From positions 62,001 through 126,000 of the forward strand of contig MCFL01000056.1 in the NCBI GenBank assembly GCA_002102555.1: a DNA stretch of 64,000 nt, read 5' to 3'. Positions 43,984 through 56,655 of this stretch are shown here, in pieces. Made by a program: the position numbers and the translations under genes. Position 1 is the first letter of the stretch, and every line of letters starts with the position of its first letter. The notes below the pieces were generated by a model. The model saw only the letters and a list, made by a program, of their open reading frames with translations, had not been told where the DNA came from and did no database searches. This DNA is from Catenaria anguillulae PL171 (lineage: Eukaryota > Blastocladiomycota > Blastocladiomycetes > Blastocladiales > Catenariaceae).

Positions 43984-45955
43984 ATGCAAGCGAGCCTGCA
44001 ACTGGTCCTGGTGATCTTGGTCGCCTTGCTCGTCGCCCCACATGCTCTGGTCGACGGGCAATGCAGCCGCACTCGCATCCGCAAGTCGCTAAATCAACTC
44101 AACCAGGCCGAATGGGACGCGCTCAACAGAGGGATCCGCGCGTACGTGCCGATAAACCTTTACTTGACTGGTTTCATTGACTGAAGGATTTCTTGGTCTC
44201 TCGACAGTATGAAATCAAATGGCTCCTTGGACCGTCTGACTCGACTTCACCGTCAAGGCATGCAATGGCATGGCACTCCGCACTTTTTCCTCATGCACCG
44301 CGGTATGATATGATCACAGTCCGTGACGGACCGCCAAGGTGGCCATATGCGCAATGGCTGACGGGTTGTACCTCTCTGTAGCGCTGATGGCCGATTTCGA
44401 AAACGAGTTGCTGCGAGTTGCCCCCACATTGACTGGCGTGCCGTATTGGGGTGCGCATTCGATTTCTCGATTCGAGTGGCGGAAACCTGGTCTTGAGTGT
44501 GCTCACTCTGCGTACGCTCGCGTTTGCAGATGAACTGCGCGAAGGCGCAGGCATTCTTCGCTCGGATGTGTTTACCAACAACAGGCTCAGTCCTATCCGC
44601 GCAGGCCCGCTGCAAGGCGTTCTCAGCGGATTGCGCGACGACAATGGTCAGCTGGTGCAACGCAACCCACAAAACCTGTCCCCTGGATACACCTGGCTGC
44701 CGCCCAACGAAGTCATGACCCGTGCCCTTGAACGCATGGCCAACTATGGGGATTTCTCGCGCGTGGTTGAGGTATCTCCGCACAACCAGTTCCACGTGTA
44801 CATAGGTGGGCACATGGGAAATCCATCGATTAGTCCGTCAGATCCGGCTGTATGTTGCGCTGAGAAATGGCCTCTCCTGCATTGCTCTCGTACTGATACA
44901 TTGCTCTTTCCGTGCTCGATTCCAGTTCTGGATGCATCACGCATATATTGATCTCCTATGGGCACTTTGGCAATCGCTCCGCCCGCAAAATAGAGAAAAT
45001 CTCCAAGCGTGGGGCACTTCTCGTCCAGGCATTGACCCCGCCACGCCAGTCGTCCTCTACAACGGCAGATACACCAACCTCGACATGCTGCGCTACCGCA
45101 CGCGCCTCTGCTACCAGTACACCATGCCATCGACGCGCCAGTCGCGTCTCGCACGTCGGTCCTTTGAAATGACGCGCGGCAACCCGGCCTCTCCGCCGTC
45201 GCCCCAGATTCCGCCTGGCGAGGCCGTTTCGATTAACTTACCTCCTCAACCGCAACAGCCGCCTGCGATCCGCCCGCCAGCGCCGACGCAGTACGTCACG
45301 GAAACGTGGTGGTGACTGAGATAGACAAGGAAACCCTGGTTGTCACGGAAACACAAGTGGCGACGGCTGTCGTGACCGAGGTCGTGACCGAATATGTGAA
45401 CAAGCCGTTGATTGAGCAGCCAGCGACCAGCACTCGGGATTATGAGGGTGGAGACAAGCCCAAAGCGACTCAAGTTGCTGAGCCAGATTATCCAACTGTT
45501 CCCACCCCTCATTTCAAGCCGATGTGGGAGGCACCCGCGGAGTTGGTGTATCAAATCATGCCCAACATGTCCTTGGCTGAATGGAGGAGTATGTTCCCTT
45601 CACCTGATGCCCGTATTCCCCGCCTCAGCGAGCCTTCTCACACATTGCCTTCCGGTACACAGAAGTGGAAGATGATCTCAACACGGCCATCGCTGAGCTC
45701 AACGCTGAGATCGCGACGGGACGCATGGTCGCGTCGCAGCTCAAGACGGTTGAGGACTTGTTTTTCAACTCGGGAATGAACTGCACCAAGGAAGTCGATA
45801 ACGATGATTACCGTGACTCTTTGATTCCAGAGGTGCAACAGCTGGCGACGAGCGTGGTCAAGCAGACGGACGAATCCAACTCTGCTTCGCGATCGATTGC
45901 CGGATCTCTGGCGCTAAGTGGATTGCTCGCCGTGTGCGTGGTACTTGGGCTTTGA
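43984..45955 (+). CDS. Secreted, probably GPI-anchored tyrosinase-domain copper protein
   Basis: Type-3 copper oxidase of phenols (melanin-type chemistry). Start ATG 43984 with signal peptide (LQLVLVILVALLVAPHALVD). Exons 43984-44141, 44208-44302, 44382-44450, 44530-44849, 44926-45955. CuA site: RLTRLHRQGMQWHGTPHFFL then MHR; then LLRVAPTLTGVPYWDEL; CuB site: SPHNQFHVYIGGHMG and DPAFWMHHAYIDLLW, with all expected histidines (H-x3-H and HH). After the catalytic domain come Pro-rich sequence, V-T-E-T repeats (VVTETQVATAVVTEVVTEYV) and a C-terminal segment ending in SIAGSLALSGLLAVCVVLGL, a hydrophobic tail without a charged end, as in GPI anchors. One-base breaks near 45302 (inside the VTET repeat) and near 45632. 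Location is inferred to be the cell surface. Confidence 0.88.
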
Positions 45956-47055
45956 GTAGAATCGTCCGCCCCAAACTCTTTCAATTGTTACTGCACCTGG
46001 TTCTCTCCTTCAATTTCTCAACTTCTCGTAATGCTGACGCCGCGCAGTTCATTTACCTTGCCGTAATCCGTTTCCCACATTGGCCTTCCGCGACTTGTTG
46101 CACCTCATACTTTTCTATCCGCTTTATGTTTTTAGGAAGTTCGCCTTTCCTGGTTGTTCTTGCCTTTCTTTCAGGATGCAGGCAAACCAAGTCCTTTGTC
46201 ATCACGTTTACAGTGATCCATTTGTTCGGACATGCTTTCTTTTCATGCTCACACCGGCCAGACTTTGTCTTTTCTCGAGCCGTCTTGTCCTATGATGCCC
46301 CTTCTATCTGCCTTTTTTTTGCACGCTCTCATATATTCATACACTTTTCATGCATCTTTGTCGATCAACTTCAATTCAAAATTACAGTTCCACTGCGTTG
46401 GTCTGAAGCATGAGCTGAATCTGCCGGGTCATGGCCCTTGATCTTCTGGTCCAGTCCATACATAATTGCATGTCCTGGGCACCTTTCACTATCGTGCGCG
46501 TGCGACACAACTCGCAGAGGTGTATCCTGGGTTTACCCGTTCGCACAGAGCGTGTTTGGCGCGATGCGAGCCTCGTATGTATGTAGCACGAGTCGCCTTT
46601 GTACTCCACTGACATGGCCCGCAAACTGCTTTCACAATCGTTATCTGATCGCGCCTGCAGCTTTTCGTTGCTCACAATTTACAGGCAACCTTTCTTGACT
46701 CTCAGAGCCCAAGGGAAAAAGCAGAGCTTCTCCTCGTCCGCCTGCCCTGACGCGACAGACACTTCCCACCTCCACCAGCCGCGATCGTGCGAGATGCCAT
46801 TGATCAGCTCATGTGGCCTACAGGAACCAGCTCAGGCTTGTCAGGATGACTTCATATCCCCCGCGGATAGACCCAAAAACAACAGGAAAAAGTGTACAAA
46901 TGCAACTCCTGTCCCCTTTCACACTTTTCCAGCTACACCCTGTTTCTTCAAGAGGCTGCCAAATCATTCGTTCCCCCACAGATCCAACTTGAAGCAACTT
47001 GAAGCAACATGACTCCACACTCACCCTTCTCTCGCTCAACACCTTTAAGTCCAAC
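45956..47055. other. Intergenic region after tyrosinase
   Basis: About 1.1 kb, pyrimidine-rich on the plus strand near 46000-46400. Open frames are Cys/Phe/Ser/His-rich and not protein-like. It includes the tyrosinase 3' end and the promoter of the next gene. Confidence 0.45.
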
Positions 47056-47892
47056 ATGACCTCAGGGGCCCCAACACCCTCCATTTTCACGCGCCTACGA
47101 AGCGTCTTGACCGCCCGTTTAAAAGCCAACGTCAGCAACCTTGGATCAAGCAGAGCAAACTCAAACTCCATCGCCTCTGAACGCACCGACTCCGGCACCG
47201 TCGCCACCCTCGCCGCCGCTGTCCCTCATTTGGTTTACGACACACTTGGCTATCTTGTCCGGCATGGCGACCACATGGCGCTGTACCCAAGCTCTCGGTC
47301 GCCGCCCACATATGCTGAAGACGCGCTTGCATGGGCATCGCTGTATGACATGAAAACTGGCATGCGCAGGTCAAGCAAGTCGTACCCGACACCGCCCATT
47401 GCCGAAGACGAGTCCATGGCCGCCCATGTTTCGAGGCACACGCGCGAGTGTGCGTATGGTGCCGTTGACATCCTTCGTGTGTTTCTTGCCAACGGATCCG
47501 GCCCGCTCCTCACCGAGCAGGCCATTCATGTCGCCATCACGGCAATGAACCGCGAACACCCTGGAAGCAAGACAAAGCAAGTTGAGCGGAGGTGCAAGGC
47601 GGTGGTGGCGGCGCTCAAGGCAAACATGGACAATGCAGCCAATTGGTCCATTTTCGTATCGCTGGTGGAGGCATTCCGGTCGCTTGTGAGAAGTGCGGGG
47701 GCAAACGATGGCGATGTCAACAGAGCTGCTGCCCTCAAGGTCTTGTTGGATGTTTGGCCGCTGTACTTTATGTCGCCCGTTGCTTTCGAGTGGTTGTGTG
47801 GTCGCCCTGATCCAACCGAACATCGACAAGTCAACAACTTGTGGACGCTGCTGTTTTCGGCGCCAGGCACTTTGTATTCGCAGGAATCATAG
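47056..47892 (+). CDS. Unknown protein, possibly a divergent RhoGAP-like fold
   Basis: Single open frame; ATG at 47056 (MTSGAPTPSIFTRLRSVL) chosen over an upstream in-frame start because the basic amphipathic N-terminus begins there. About 278 residues, evenly mixed composition, codon usage like the neighbours. The middle, AVDILRVFLANGSGPLLTEQ followed by AVVAALKANMDNAANWSIFV and LVEAFRSLVRSAG, has the helix pattern of a RhoGAP domain (the 'PL' after a leucine-rich helix, then a long helix before the C-terminal helices), but I do not see the catalytic arginine loop. No function assigned. Confidence 0.65.
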   Translation: MTSGAPTPSIFTRLRSVLTARLKANVSNLGSSRANSNSIASERTDSGTVATLAAAVPHLVYDTLGYLVRHGDHMALYPSSRSPPTYAEDALAWASLYDMKTGMRRSSKSYPTPPIAEDESMAAHVSRHTRECAYGAVDILRVFLANGSGPLLTEQAIHVAITAMNREHPGSKTKQVERRCKAVVAALKANMDNAANWSIFVSLVEAFRSLVRSAGANDGDVNRAAALKVLLDVWPLYFMSPVAFEWLCGRPDPTEHRQVNNLWTLLFSAPGTLYSQES

Positions 47893-48125
47893 TTGGTATC
47901 CCCTTACCTGTGCCCATTTGCAATGTAAATACATGTAACTTTTATTGATGGTTGGTATGAAACACAAAGACTTGAGGAGGAAAGCCAACAAATGACATAG
48001 TGTACACAGCCTCGGTTCACTTGCACAACTGAAACACATTCACTGCATGGGGGGGGCGGGTGGAATCAATCCATCATACCAAGATCTTGAATGACCAGCG
48101 AGCACACACGGGCACACCGTTGGAT

Positions 48126-48880
48126 TTAGTCCGAGTCGGACGACGACGAGTCATCGTGCTTCTTGTCGCCCTTGAGCTTCTGCTTGAGCTTGGCGAGCGG
48201 GTTGGACTGGCCATGGCCATGGAAGGCATCGTGAATGGCGCCCGTCACGGATCCCTTGGGGTGCATGGCGAGGCGAATCTGGCCGGCCGCCTTGCCAGAC
48301 TTGTTGAGCAATGGGAAGAACTTGTCGACGTTGCCACGCGACAGGTCGGCCAGCGGAATGCGCACCGAGCCCATGAGGTCGTCGGCCGTGAACGAGTCCT
48401 TGTCGTAGATCTCAACAAGGAGCTCCTTGGCTTCGGGGCAACCTTGAGCTCAAACTTTTCGTTGAAAGTCACGTCCTTGACGGCGGCCGACTTTTGCACC
48501 TTGGTCGACACGACTTGGGCACCGATCGTGCAGCGGACGTAGGGGTCGGCCTTGCCGATCAGGTCGGTGTCGATGAGCTCCTTGGCCTCGACTGGATATC
48601 AATGTGGAAATATAAAGTGAGAACGTGTGCGTGAAGGTCGGAGGTTTGGAGGTTCGGACGCGTCAGAGATTTGGTGGCGTTCGTGGGTGGTCAAGCAATC
48701 GGATCAGGCACGCAAGCCGCCAGGCGACTGCGGCGGGACGAGGATATCGGGTGTGAAGGCGGTCTACGGAAAGGCCTGCATACCGACGGTGAGCGAGAGG
48801 GACTCGAGGCGGAAGCCGGACTGGTCGGGGTAGGCACCGGGAGTGGTGGTCATGGGCTGTTGTTGGCCAGTCGCGAGCAT
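48126..48880 (-). CDS. Small C2-domain protein
   Basis: Start ATG 48880 (MLATGQQQPMTTTPGAYPDQ). Intron 48592-48783 (GTATGC...TATCCAG) joins RLESLSLTV to VEAKELIDTDLIGKADPYVR. The C2 fold follows: IDTDLIGKADPYV (Ca-binding loop 1 aspartates), STKVQKSAAVKDVTFNEKFE, then EIYDKDSFTADDLMGSVRIP (loop 3 aspartates) and LADLSRGNVDKFFPLLNKSG. A one-base break near 48440 divides FELKVAP from EAKELLVEIYDKD. The tail is basic then acidic (KLKQKLKGDKKHDDSSSSDS). A single C2 domain filling the whole ~190-residue protein suggests reversible calcium-dependent membrane binding. No closer family. Confidence 0.82.
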
Positions 48881-48993
48881 GGTGATGTGGTGGTAGTGTG
48901 TGTGTGAAGGGAGCCGAGTGCAGTTGAATCAAGAGTAATGGTGCAGGGGAAATACTGGCGAGAGACAGGTAAGATGGCCGAGGGTGCGGGTTG

Positions 48994-49002
48994 CCTTTTA
49001 TA
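48994..49002 (-). promoter_or_regulatory. TATA box of the C2-domain gene
   Basis: TATAAAAGG on the minus strand, about 115 bp upstream of the ATG at 48880, a normal spacing for a TATA promoter with an 80-90 nt leader. Suggests a strongly expressed or regulated gene. Confidence 0.55.
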
Positions 49003-49856
49003 GGCTCGGCCCTCTGATCCATTCCGGTGCGAGACACTTTGAAGCGAGACAGAAGCAGAAGCGCGTCGAATCAGTCCAATCCAATTCCAAGGTTGGCGTT
49101 CAAGTGCAACGCGAGGGGAAAACGTGACCGCGGTGGGGACAAGTGAAAGTGGCACCAATTCAGGACAAGCCGCGGTCCCCTGGCCGGCAACTGGCAGCCG
49201 TCGCCGCCCGTCGACGTCAAGAAGTGACGGCAGACATTGTGGTGGGTCAGACGCCACGGCCGTCGATCTTGGCTGGCGGGCTTGTCGGCTCACAGCCGGA
49301 CCAGGTGTTTCTTTGCCGGACGAGAAACATTTGCTAGGACATGGAGCGGCCGCCTCAGTGAGACCCCCTTAAGCCCTCGGCTCGGATGTGTTCTCTTCCC
49401 TAGCGGCGAATACAGCTCTGGAAGCCGTGGTCATTGTCACCGCCGTCCTCATGACGGCGATCGGAGAAGTGAGCGGCAGGGGTCGGTCGCCAGCAGTCGC
49501 CAGATGGGAGAGCTTGCCTGTCTACATCGATGAAACCTTTTCCGCTATGTGCATGACAAACACCTCAAAGATGAAAGTGGCACACCATGCATTTCCACGA
49601 TCACATGTTCTCAATACAAGAAATGCATCAAAAGTGGACAAATGTCGGACAGATCCATCAGCCGCCAGCCAGGCAACGCCCTTGGGCCGCCTCGCTGCAC
49701 CATGCGATGTCCATGCTAGGCGCCATATGAATCTATCGTTTCTCTGCGCGCCCGTGCGATTGAAGCTCTGTGTCAACTCGGCAACATCACGACAGCTGCA
49801 TACGCTCATTCAACTCATTCAACGCTCACGGAATCCTAACCAACACGACCCTCAAG
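49003..49856. other. Intergenic region between C2 gene and the ZNFX1-like gene
   Basis: Divergent promoters. Several open frames on both strands but without motifs or good starts; none supported. Confidence 0.4.
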
Positions 49857-52800
49857 ATGTCGACTCGCGGTCATGCTACTGGCGGCGGGCACGGCGGTGG
49901 GTGGGGTGGCGCGCATGGTGGCTCGCGTGGTGGAAGAGGAGGCAAGCGCGGTAAGGGTCGCGGGGCGGCGGTGGAGGGACAGGCGGCGACGATCGCGCGT
50001 CCAAGACCAGTACGCTCCGCCCTTTTCGCCACCTATCGCTCTGTTCCATTTGGATTCCCTGCGCGCACGTGGTTAACGCTTCCATTTTGTATCCAGTTTG
50101 CCGCGAGTTTGCCACGCACGGCCGCTGCAAGTACGGCGACAATTGCCACTACAGCCATGGGCACGCTGAGGACATGCGGGTTGAACTGGTGCGCGAGGAT
50201 TCTCTTGTCCTGCCAACGTCTCCTCGGACGGAGTACTCACCCCAAACGCCTTGGCGCGCTTGGATCAGACCGTCCGGCTTGCCCTGACCTCGCCAAGTTC
50301 GGCAAATGCAAGTTTGGCGACAAATGCCGGTTCTCGCACGATCGAATCAGCAACCGGCCAATGTGCCACCAGTTGGCCGCCGCTCGTAACGCCGTCTCGA
50401 GTCGCTCAACTCGCCGGCCCTTGCTCACCAAGTGAACGTCATGTTCCACGTCCCAAGTGATATTGGTGCACCGAAACGAGTCACCAACCCGACTGTGGTC
50501 GACAAAATGGACCGCATCGTCAACTCTGAGGCCGCAAAGTTCCTGGTCGAGGTCATGCGTCAGCTTTCGATTTCTCAAACGGATTTCTTCTCAACCATCA
50601 GCGAGGTCCATCCAGCAGTGCGCGCCATTGCGAAAATTGCCAAGCTCGACAATTACATTGCGACGAGTGTGCCTGCGGCGTCCACGTTATACTTGTCCTT
50701 CCAACGTGTCTTTGTTCCGCTCTTGTTTGTTTTGTCACACGCGGCGCTGGAAGAGACAAGTATGCGCACCAAGGCCAACATTCTGCTCTCGGCGGTTCAA
50801 GACGAGGTCGTGACTCTGATTGTGCAATTCATTACGCACACTGTTCCGCTTCTCGATAAGGGTAACATGGACGATGGCACGCCGGGTGTTATTGCACAGC
50901 AGTTTGCGCCCTTGTCGTTTGCCCAGCTCTTTGGCCCGATGGCAAAATTCCTCGAGATCATCATCAAGCGCTTGCCCAATGTCGCCAACCGGCCCAATGT
51001 CAAGCAAGGCGTTACTACGATTCAGCAGCTCGTGGATCTGTGGGCGACGCACGTCAAGTCCGGCACGCTCACGACCGTCGAATCGCAGTATGCCGTCGAC
51101 CGTGTCAATGAGATCATGAACCGGGTTCGCACCGCCATAGACGGCGGATTGGACACGATGCTTGCCCGCGCCATGGAGCGCGCGTCGCTCAATACCGCCG
51201 CCGCAACGGCCAATCGTGCACGAGATGCCCGACTGTGGGCCGACGACCAGCTCGAGGCGCCGACGGGCCTGCACGACAATGACCACGTTGCCATTGCCAA
51301 CATCAAGCTCATTCCGACCCATGACGAGGTCGTCTGCACCAAAGAGTCGCCCTTGCCCGGCAACTTGCAATGGGAGCCCAATGCACACTGGCTTCCGCCC
51401 GGCCCTGCTCGTCTCTTGGATACGCATTTCCGGTTGTTGCGCGAGGACATGATGTCGGCCGTCAAGACGGGAATTCGCTTGTTTATGAACTACTTGGCCG
51501 AGGGTGGTCAGTTCAAGGAGAGCGGACGGTTCACACGGAACCAAGGCGGCGACGGAACGGATTTGGCCGTCTACACAAACGTGGTTGCCTCGGACATTGT
51601 CGTGTCGGCGCGGTATGGTGCCACCGTGCCCTTCAAGTTTGATTTACCCGCTCGAGCGCTCGGCTACAGCACCAAGTCGGGCAAGAGCAAGGCGGATGCA
51701 AAGGTGGATGCCAACGGGCAAATGTCGCTGGACCGCTTCTGGGACAATTGCCTTGCCCGCGACAATCTCGTGTGCGTGTGTTTCCCTGAATCCGGCACTT
51801 ACTCGCCCGTGTTTGCCACGATTGCAGACCGCGACGACAAGGTCAAGTTCAGTCAAGTTGCGGGTACAGGCCGTGCCACAGTGACCCTGTCGTTTGGAAT
51901 CGACGATATTCCGCGCGGTGTGCTGCAAGATCGGTCAAAGGGTCGCGGAGCCAAGTACGCCCCACGCATGTTCTCGTCGAGTGCCGCGGGCTCTTGTTTG
52001 AAGCGTACCGCCCGATTCTCAAGGCGTTGGCGCAGCGCAGCGAGAGCATTGTTGATTTGCCGTTCCCGCACATTTTGTGCCCACCCGAGCCCCCACGGCC
52101 ACGCAGCCCGCCCCGCCGCCCAAATACGCGTTGACGGCCGGATTCCAGATTGACTTGTCGTTCCTCAAGAAGAATTCGACAACGGGTCCGCGTCTCACAT
52201 TTGCGCCCGCGGATCAAACGCCAGGTGTGCGTGATGCATTGGTAGCCAGCTTGATGGAGCATACGACGCTGGATGCGACTCAGTCCAGGGCGCTGCTCGG
52301 TGCATTGGGTAGCGAGGTGGCGTGCGTTCAAGGGCCGCCTGGGACCGGCAAGTCGTTTATCGGTGTCAAGATTGTCGAGGTAAGTTCTGATCGGTGCATG
52401 CTCTTCAGTCCCTCTGTGTATTCTCACAATCGTTTTCCTTGTCACTTGCAGGCCCTGTACAAGCTCAACAAGAAGGATTTGTTTCCGATTTTGTGCATGT
52501 GCTACACCAACCATGCTCTCGACGATGTGTGTCTTCATTTTTTTTTTTCGACATTCACAAACAGGCACATCATCACTGACAAAACTCGTCGTCATTCATT
52601 CAGTTTCTCGAATCTCTCATCGATGTCAATATCGGCTCCCTCGTCCGAATCGGCTCCCGTGCGTCGGAAAAGGTGGAAAAGTACTCTCTGTACCACCAGC
52701 GCTGGCCGCCGACCCGCGAGTTTTACGCCAACCTCAAGGGCCTCGAGGAAAGCTCACCACCCAGCCAAGCGCCTCTCGGAGCTACTCTCAATGGATTTTG

Positions 52801-55800
52801 ATCAATCGGATCAAGGGGCACGTGGAGATACTATTCCAAATTGTTTCGGCCGCTCACCGAGTCGATTGCGTCGTTTCAGTTACCGGATCGTGGATTGATG
52901 GGTGGCTCAAAGGCTTGGATATCAACATCAACAGAAACATCATTGTCGAGTCACTGCGTGCGCCGAAGGGTGGGAATATTTTTGACCTGTTGAACCAAGT
53001 GGGCGACGATGACGAGGGTGCAGGCGAACTTGGCGAGGAGAATCTGTTTGCGTTGGTGGCAGAGGGTGTGGACGTGGCCGAAGCCCATGCGGCGGTTAAC
53101 AACAAGGGCCGTCACGCTCGCGAGGACGTTGCCGCCGTCCCTCGGCTCAAGTTGAGTGCACAAGCTACCGAGGCACAAGCACGCCTGCACTGGGTCGAGT
53201 CTACTCGCCCCGACTTGCCGCTCGACGAGCTGTTGGAGGTTGCCGACGTGTGGCGGCTCAAGTTAACCGAACGTCGTGTCCTGGCCGATTACATGTTTGA
53301 GCGTGCGCGCGCCGAGTACGAGCTGGACGTTCGCCGCACTCGCACCGAGTTTCACCGCCTCATGGGCGAGCTCAGCGACATGCGCGCGCAAAAGGACATT
53401 GAGGCTGTGCGCAACAAGAAGGTGATTGGGCTCACAACAACGGGTGCCGCCAAGTACCAGCACTTGATCGCCGCTGTGCGGCCCAAGGTGATTATTTGCG
53501 AGGAGGCGGGCGAGATTCTCGAAGCCCACGTGCTTGCCGCTCTGCATCCCGGAGTGCAGCAGCTCATCATGATTGGCGACCACAAGCAATTGCGGCCCAA
53601 GACCAACGATTTCCGCCTCGACGTCAAGTCCAAGTATGGCAAGTCGTATCGGCTCAACGTGTCGCTCTTTGAGCGCTTGATTGTGTCCGAGTCGCCACAG
53701 CTTCCGCCCATGTTGCCGCACGACATGCTCCTGGCCCAGCGACGCATGAAGCCCGTTATTTCGCAATTCATCAAAAAGGTCTACCCGGAGCTCGAGGACG
53801 GCGCTGGAACACAGGGCCGGCCGGCCATCAAGGGCGTTGCCAAGGATGTGTTTTTCTTGGCTCACTCCAAACCTCAGGATTCGTCCAAGGAGGATTGGAG
53901 TGGCAACTCGCATTCCAACACGTATGAGGCCAACATGGCGGTCGCCCTCGTCGAGTACTTGCTCAAGCAAGGATACGGGCACAAGCAAATTGTCGTGCTC
54001 ACGCCGTACGTTGGCCAGTTGCTCAAGATTCGCGAGATCATGGGCAGGCATCGGTTGCTGGTGGAGGTGGGCGAGTTGGACGCCACCGCTATTGCGCTGG
54101 CCACGGGCGGGGATGACTCGGGCGATGACGAGGTTGCACGGCCCCATGGTGCAGTCCAAATGAGGAGACGAGTTTGCGCAAGTGCATTCGCGTCGCTGCG
54201 ATTGACAACTTCCAAGGAGAGGAAGCCGATATCATCATCATGTCGACGGTGCGCTCCACGTTCGAGGACGGGTCGGAGCGCGGAATCGGTTTGTCAAGGA
54301 CGCCAATCGCACGGTGGTGGCGCTGTCGCGTGCGCGTATGGGGATGTACATTATCGGCAATGCCGATTTGCTTGCCGCCGAAAAGTCGGCGTCGCCCGAC
54401 TGGATCCATGTCATTTCTATGATGCGCGAGCAAGGGCTGATTGGCGAGGCGATTGAAGTGTATTGCCAAAGGCACCCAGACTACCGCCATCAAATCAACG
54501 ACCCCGACCACTTGAGAATTGTCTCGCCCGATGGCGGCTGCAACCAGTCGTGCGACTTTCGTCTCGACTGCGGGCACATTTGCCAACGCATGTGTCACTC
54601 AGATGACCAAAAGCATACCATGTACGCTTGTCGCAAACGTACGTTTTTCTGCTCCATTCGCTTTATAATATCTTGTTTAATCTGACTGACACATCGATTT
54701 TCTTGCAGCGTGCACTCGGCTCCATGACGGCTGCGGTCACCCGTGCCCGAAGCTGTGCAACACTCCGTGCGGTGACTGTATGGCCATTGTCGAGCCCATC
54801 ACCCTTCCATGTGGCCACGTCCTCGAAAAGCCCTGGTGCTTTCAAACCAAGTCTATCGAGTCCATCAAGTGCCACAAAAAGGTCACAAGACTCGCTTTTG
54901 CGGCCACGAAATCATGGTCGAGTGCTGCGCTGATCCCGACTCGCGCGCGTGCCCAAGTGTCTGCGGCGGCGCTCTTGAGTGTGGTCACACTTGTAACCAC
55001 AACTGCGGTTCGTGCACCCAGCGCGACACGCAGGCGCCCGACGGCAAAGTTACCAAGCACAAGGCGTGCTACCAGCTGTGTGGCCGTGCTCAGCAATGCA
55101 AGCACTCGTGCACTGTTCGCTGCAGCAACCATCCAAAGGACCGTTGCCCGCCATGCAAGCAAGACTGTACCGCGACGGCGTGCGACCACGGCCGATGCCC
55201 ACGCAAATGCTCAGATCCCTGTACGCCATGTATCGAGCCGTGTACGTGGTCGTGCACCCATGGCGCCGGTACCTGTCCATTGCCGTGCGGCGCGCCATGT
55301 ATCCGTGTGCCGTGCGATAAACGGTGTGAAAGGTGCTGAATGCGGCCACCAATGTCCGTCGATTTGCGGCGAGACGTGTCCGTCGTCCGCTTACTGCACC
55401 GACTGTGCCTGCGAGGATCTCAAGAATCAGACGGTGGATTTTCTCACCCTCGAAACGCTTGGCGAGATTGACCCAGCGAGTCGCCGATTGTCGTCTTGTC
55501 GTGTGGTCACGCCCTTACCGTCGCGAATTGCGATGCCATGTTTGCGCTCGAGTCTGTGTATCGCCGCTTGGGCTCCCAGTGGGTGTCGGTCAAGCCGTTC
55601 CCCGACGACGACGAGCGGCTCAAGGGCGTTTTCACGTGTCCCAATGTCGGGCCCCAATTGCGGGCCACCAAATCCGCCGATACGGTCGCGTGCTCAAGCG
55701 CTCCGTCGTGGCAATTGCCGGCCATCATTTCATGCAGTCGGCCAACAAGCAGATCATCGCATTGAGTCAAGACGTTGCAGCTTTCCAAACTTCGTCGTCA

Positions 55801-56655
55801 GTGTGTCTCTGCGCGTGGAAGGCGTCGCTGCGTTAGCAAGAAGGCCGAGAAGTTCATCAACAAGGCGCAATCTTTCCTGAAATCAATCAAGTCGGATCCG
55901 AGTCGTCGTGTCACGGACGCGTGTTGGCATGCCGCGTCTGACGCCTTCATTCGCCGCGAGCTCGAGGCCACGATTTTTTTACGCAACTACACGGTAGAGG
56001 AGGGCCGTGTCTACTTGCTGGCTGGACGCGCTGCTTGCGTCGTCTTGTCGGGTATGCACGAGCGGGCATTTGCGTGGAACGGCGTGGGCGGACAAGGCCG
56101 AGTCATTTTTGCGCAAGTCGATCGCTCAATTCGATTCGACCAACGCCAAGTTCCGCATTGCTGAGGCACGTCTCGACAGGCTGGCCGTTGCCAAATCCCG
56201 CGTCGAGCTCATGTTTCAGTACCAGCGCACGACCGCGTATTCTGGCTTGACGTTGGTTGAGAAGGAAGAGCACAAGCGGCAATGCCTCAAGCTTGCCAAA
56301 GGAGCATTGAAACGGTCCGAGCGTGTGTCGCCGAGGCAGCGGTCGACGCAATCCGAGACCACGACACAAAGCTTGCTCAGTACCATCAGTATTTCAAAGA
56401 CGCCATCGACGCCATCAAGAATGGTGCCACTCCGAGGGAGATTGAGATTGCCCAGTGGTCCTGGCCATGGGCGCCGCGTACGGGCACCACTGGTACACTT
56501 GTCCAAATGGGCATTTGTATTTCATTGGTGACTGCGGCCAAGCGTCCAAGGAGGCACGTGTCCCGATTGTGGACAAGATCGGTGGGAGTGGGTATCACCA
56601 GTTGCGCGAGGGTAACCAAAGGGCAACGAATGCGTCGCCGAAGCCCGTGAGGTGA
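49857..56655 (+). CDS. ZNFX1/NFX1-type SF1 RNA helicase with N-terminal CCCH fingers (S. pombe Hrr1-like)
   Basis: Start ATG 49857 with a Gly/Arg-rich (RGG) N-terminus; an intron (GTAAGG, about 49950-50098) leads to CCCH finger 1, CREFATHGRCKYGDNCHYSH, and finger 2, CPDLAKFGKCKFGDKCRFSH (both C-x8-C-x5-C-x3-H). A helical region (50432-51960) precedes the UPF1-like helicase: VACVQGPPGTGKSFIGVK (Walker A), CMCYTNHALDD, KVIGLTTTGAAKY, PKVIICEEAGEILEAHVLAA (motif II), MIGDHKQLRPKTN, IRVAAIDNFQGEEADIIIMS and VVALSRARMGMYIIGN. Then repeated Cys-rich NF-X1 fingers (54500-55450), a helical tail and a C-terminal RZ-type finger (HHWYTCPNGHLYFIGDCGQA). Introns near 52382-52451, 52529-52602, 54640-54708. 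At least five one-base breaks, e.g. near 51990, 52075, 54165 and 54295. Animal ZNFX1 and fission-yeast Hrr1 act in small-RNA silencing. Confidence 0.88.

Noticed and set aside
50735-54159. Long antisense frames (50735-51544, 53263-54159) under the ZNFX1-like gene
   Set aside because: They mirror the conserved helicase exons, and helicase motifs on the plus strand settle the coding strand.
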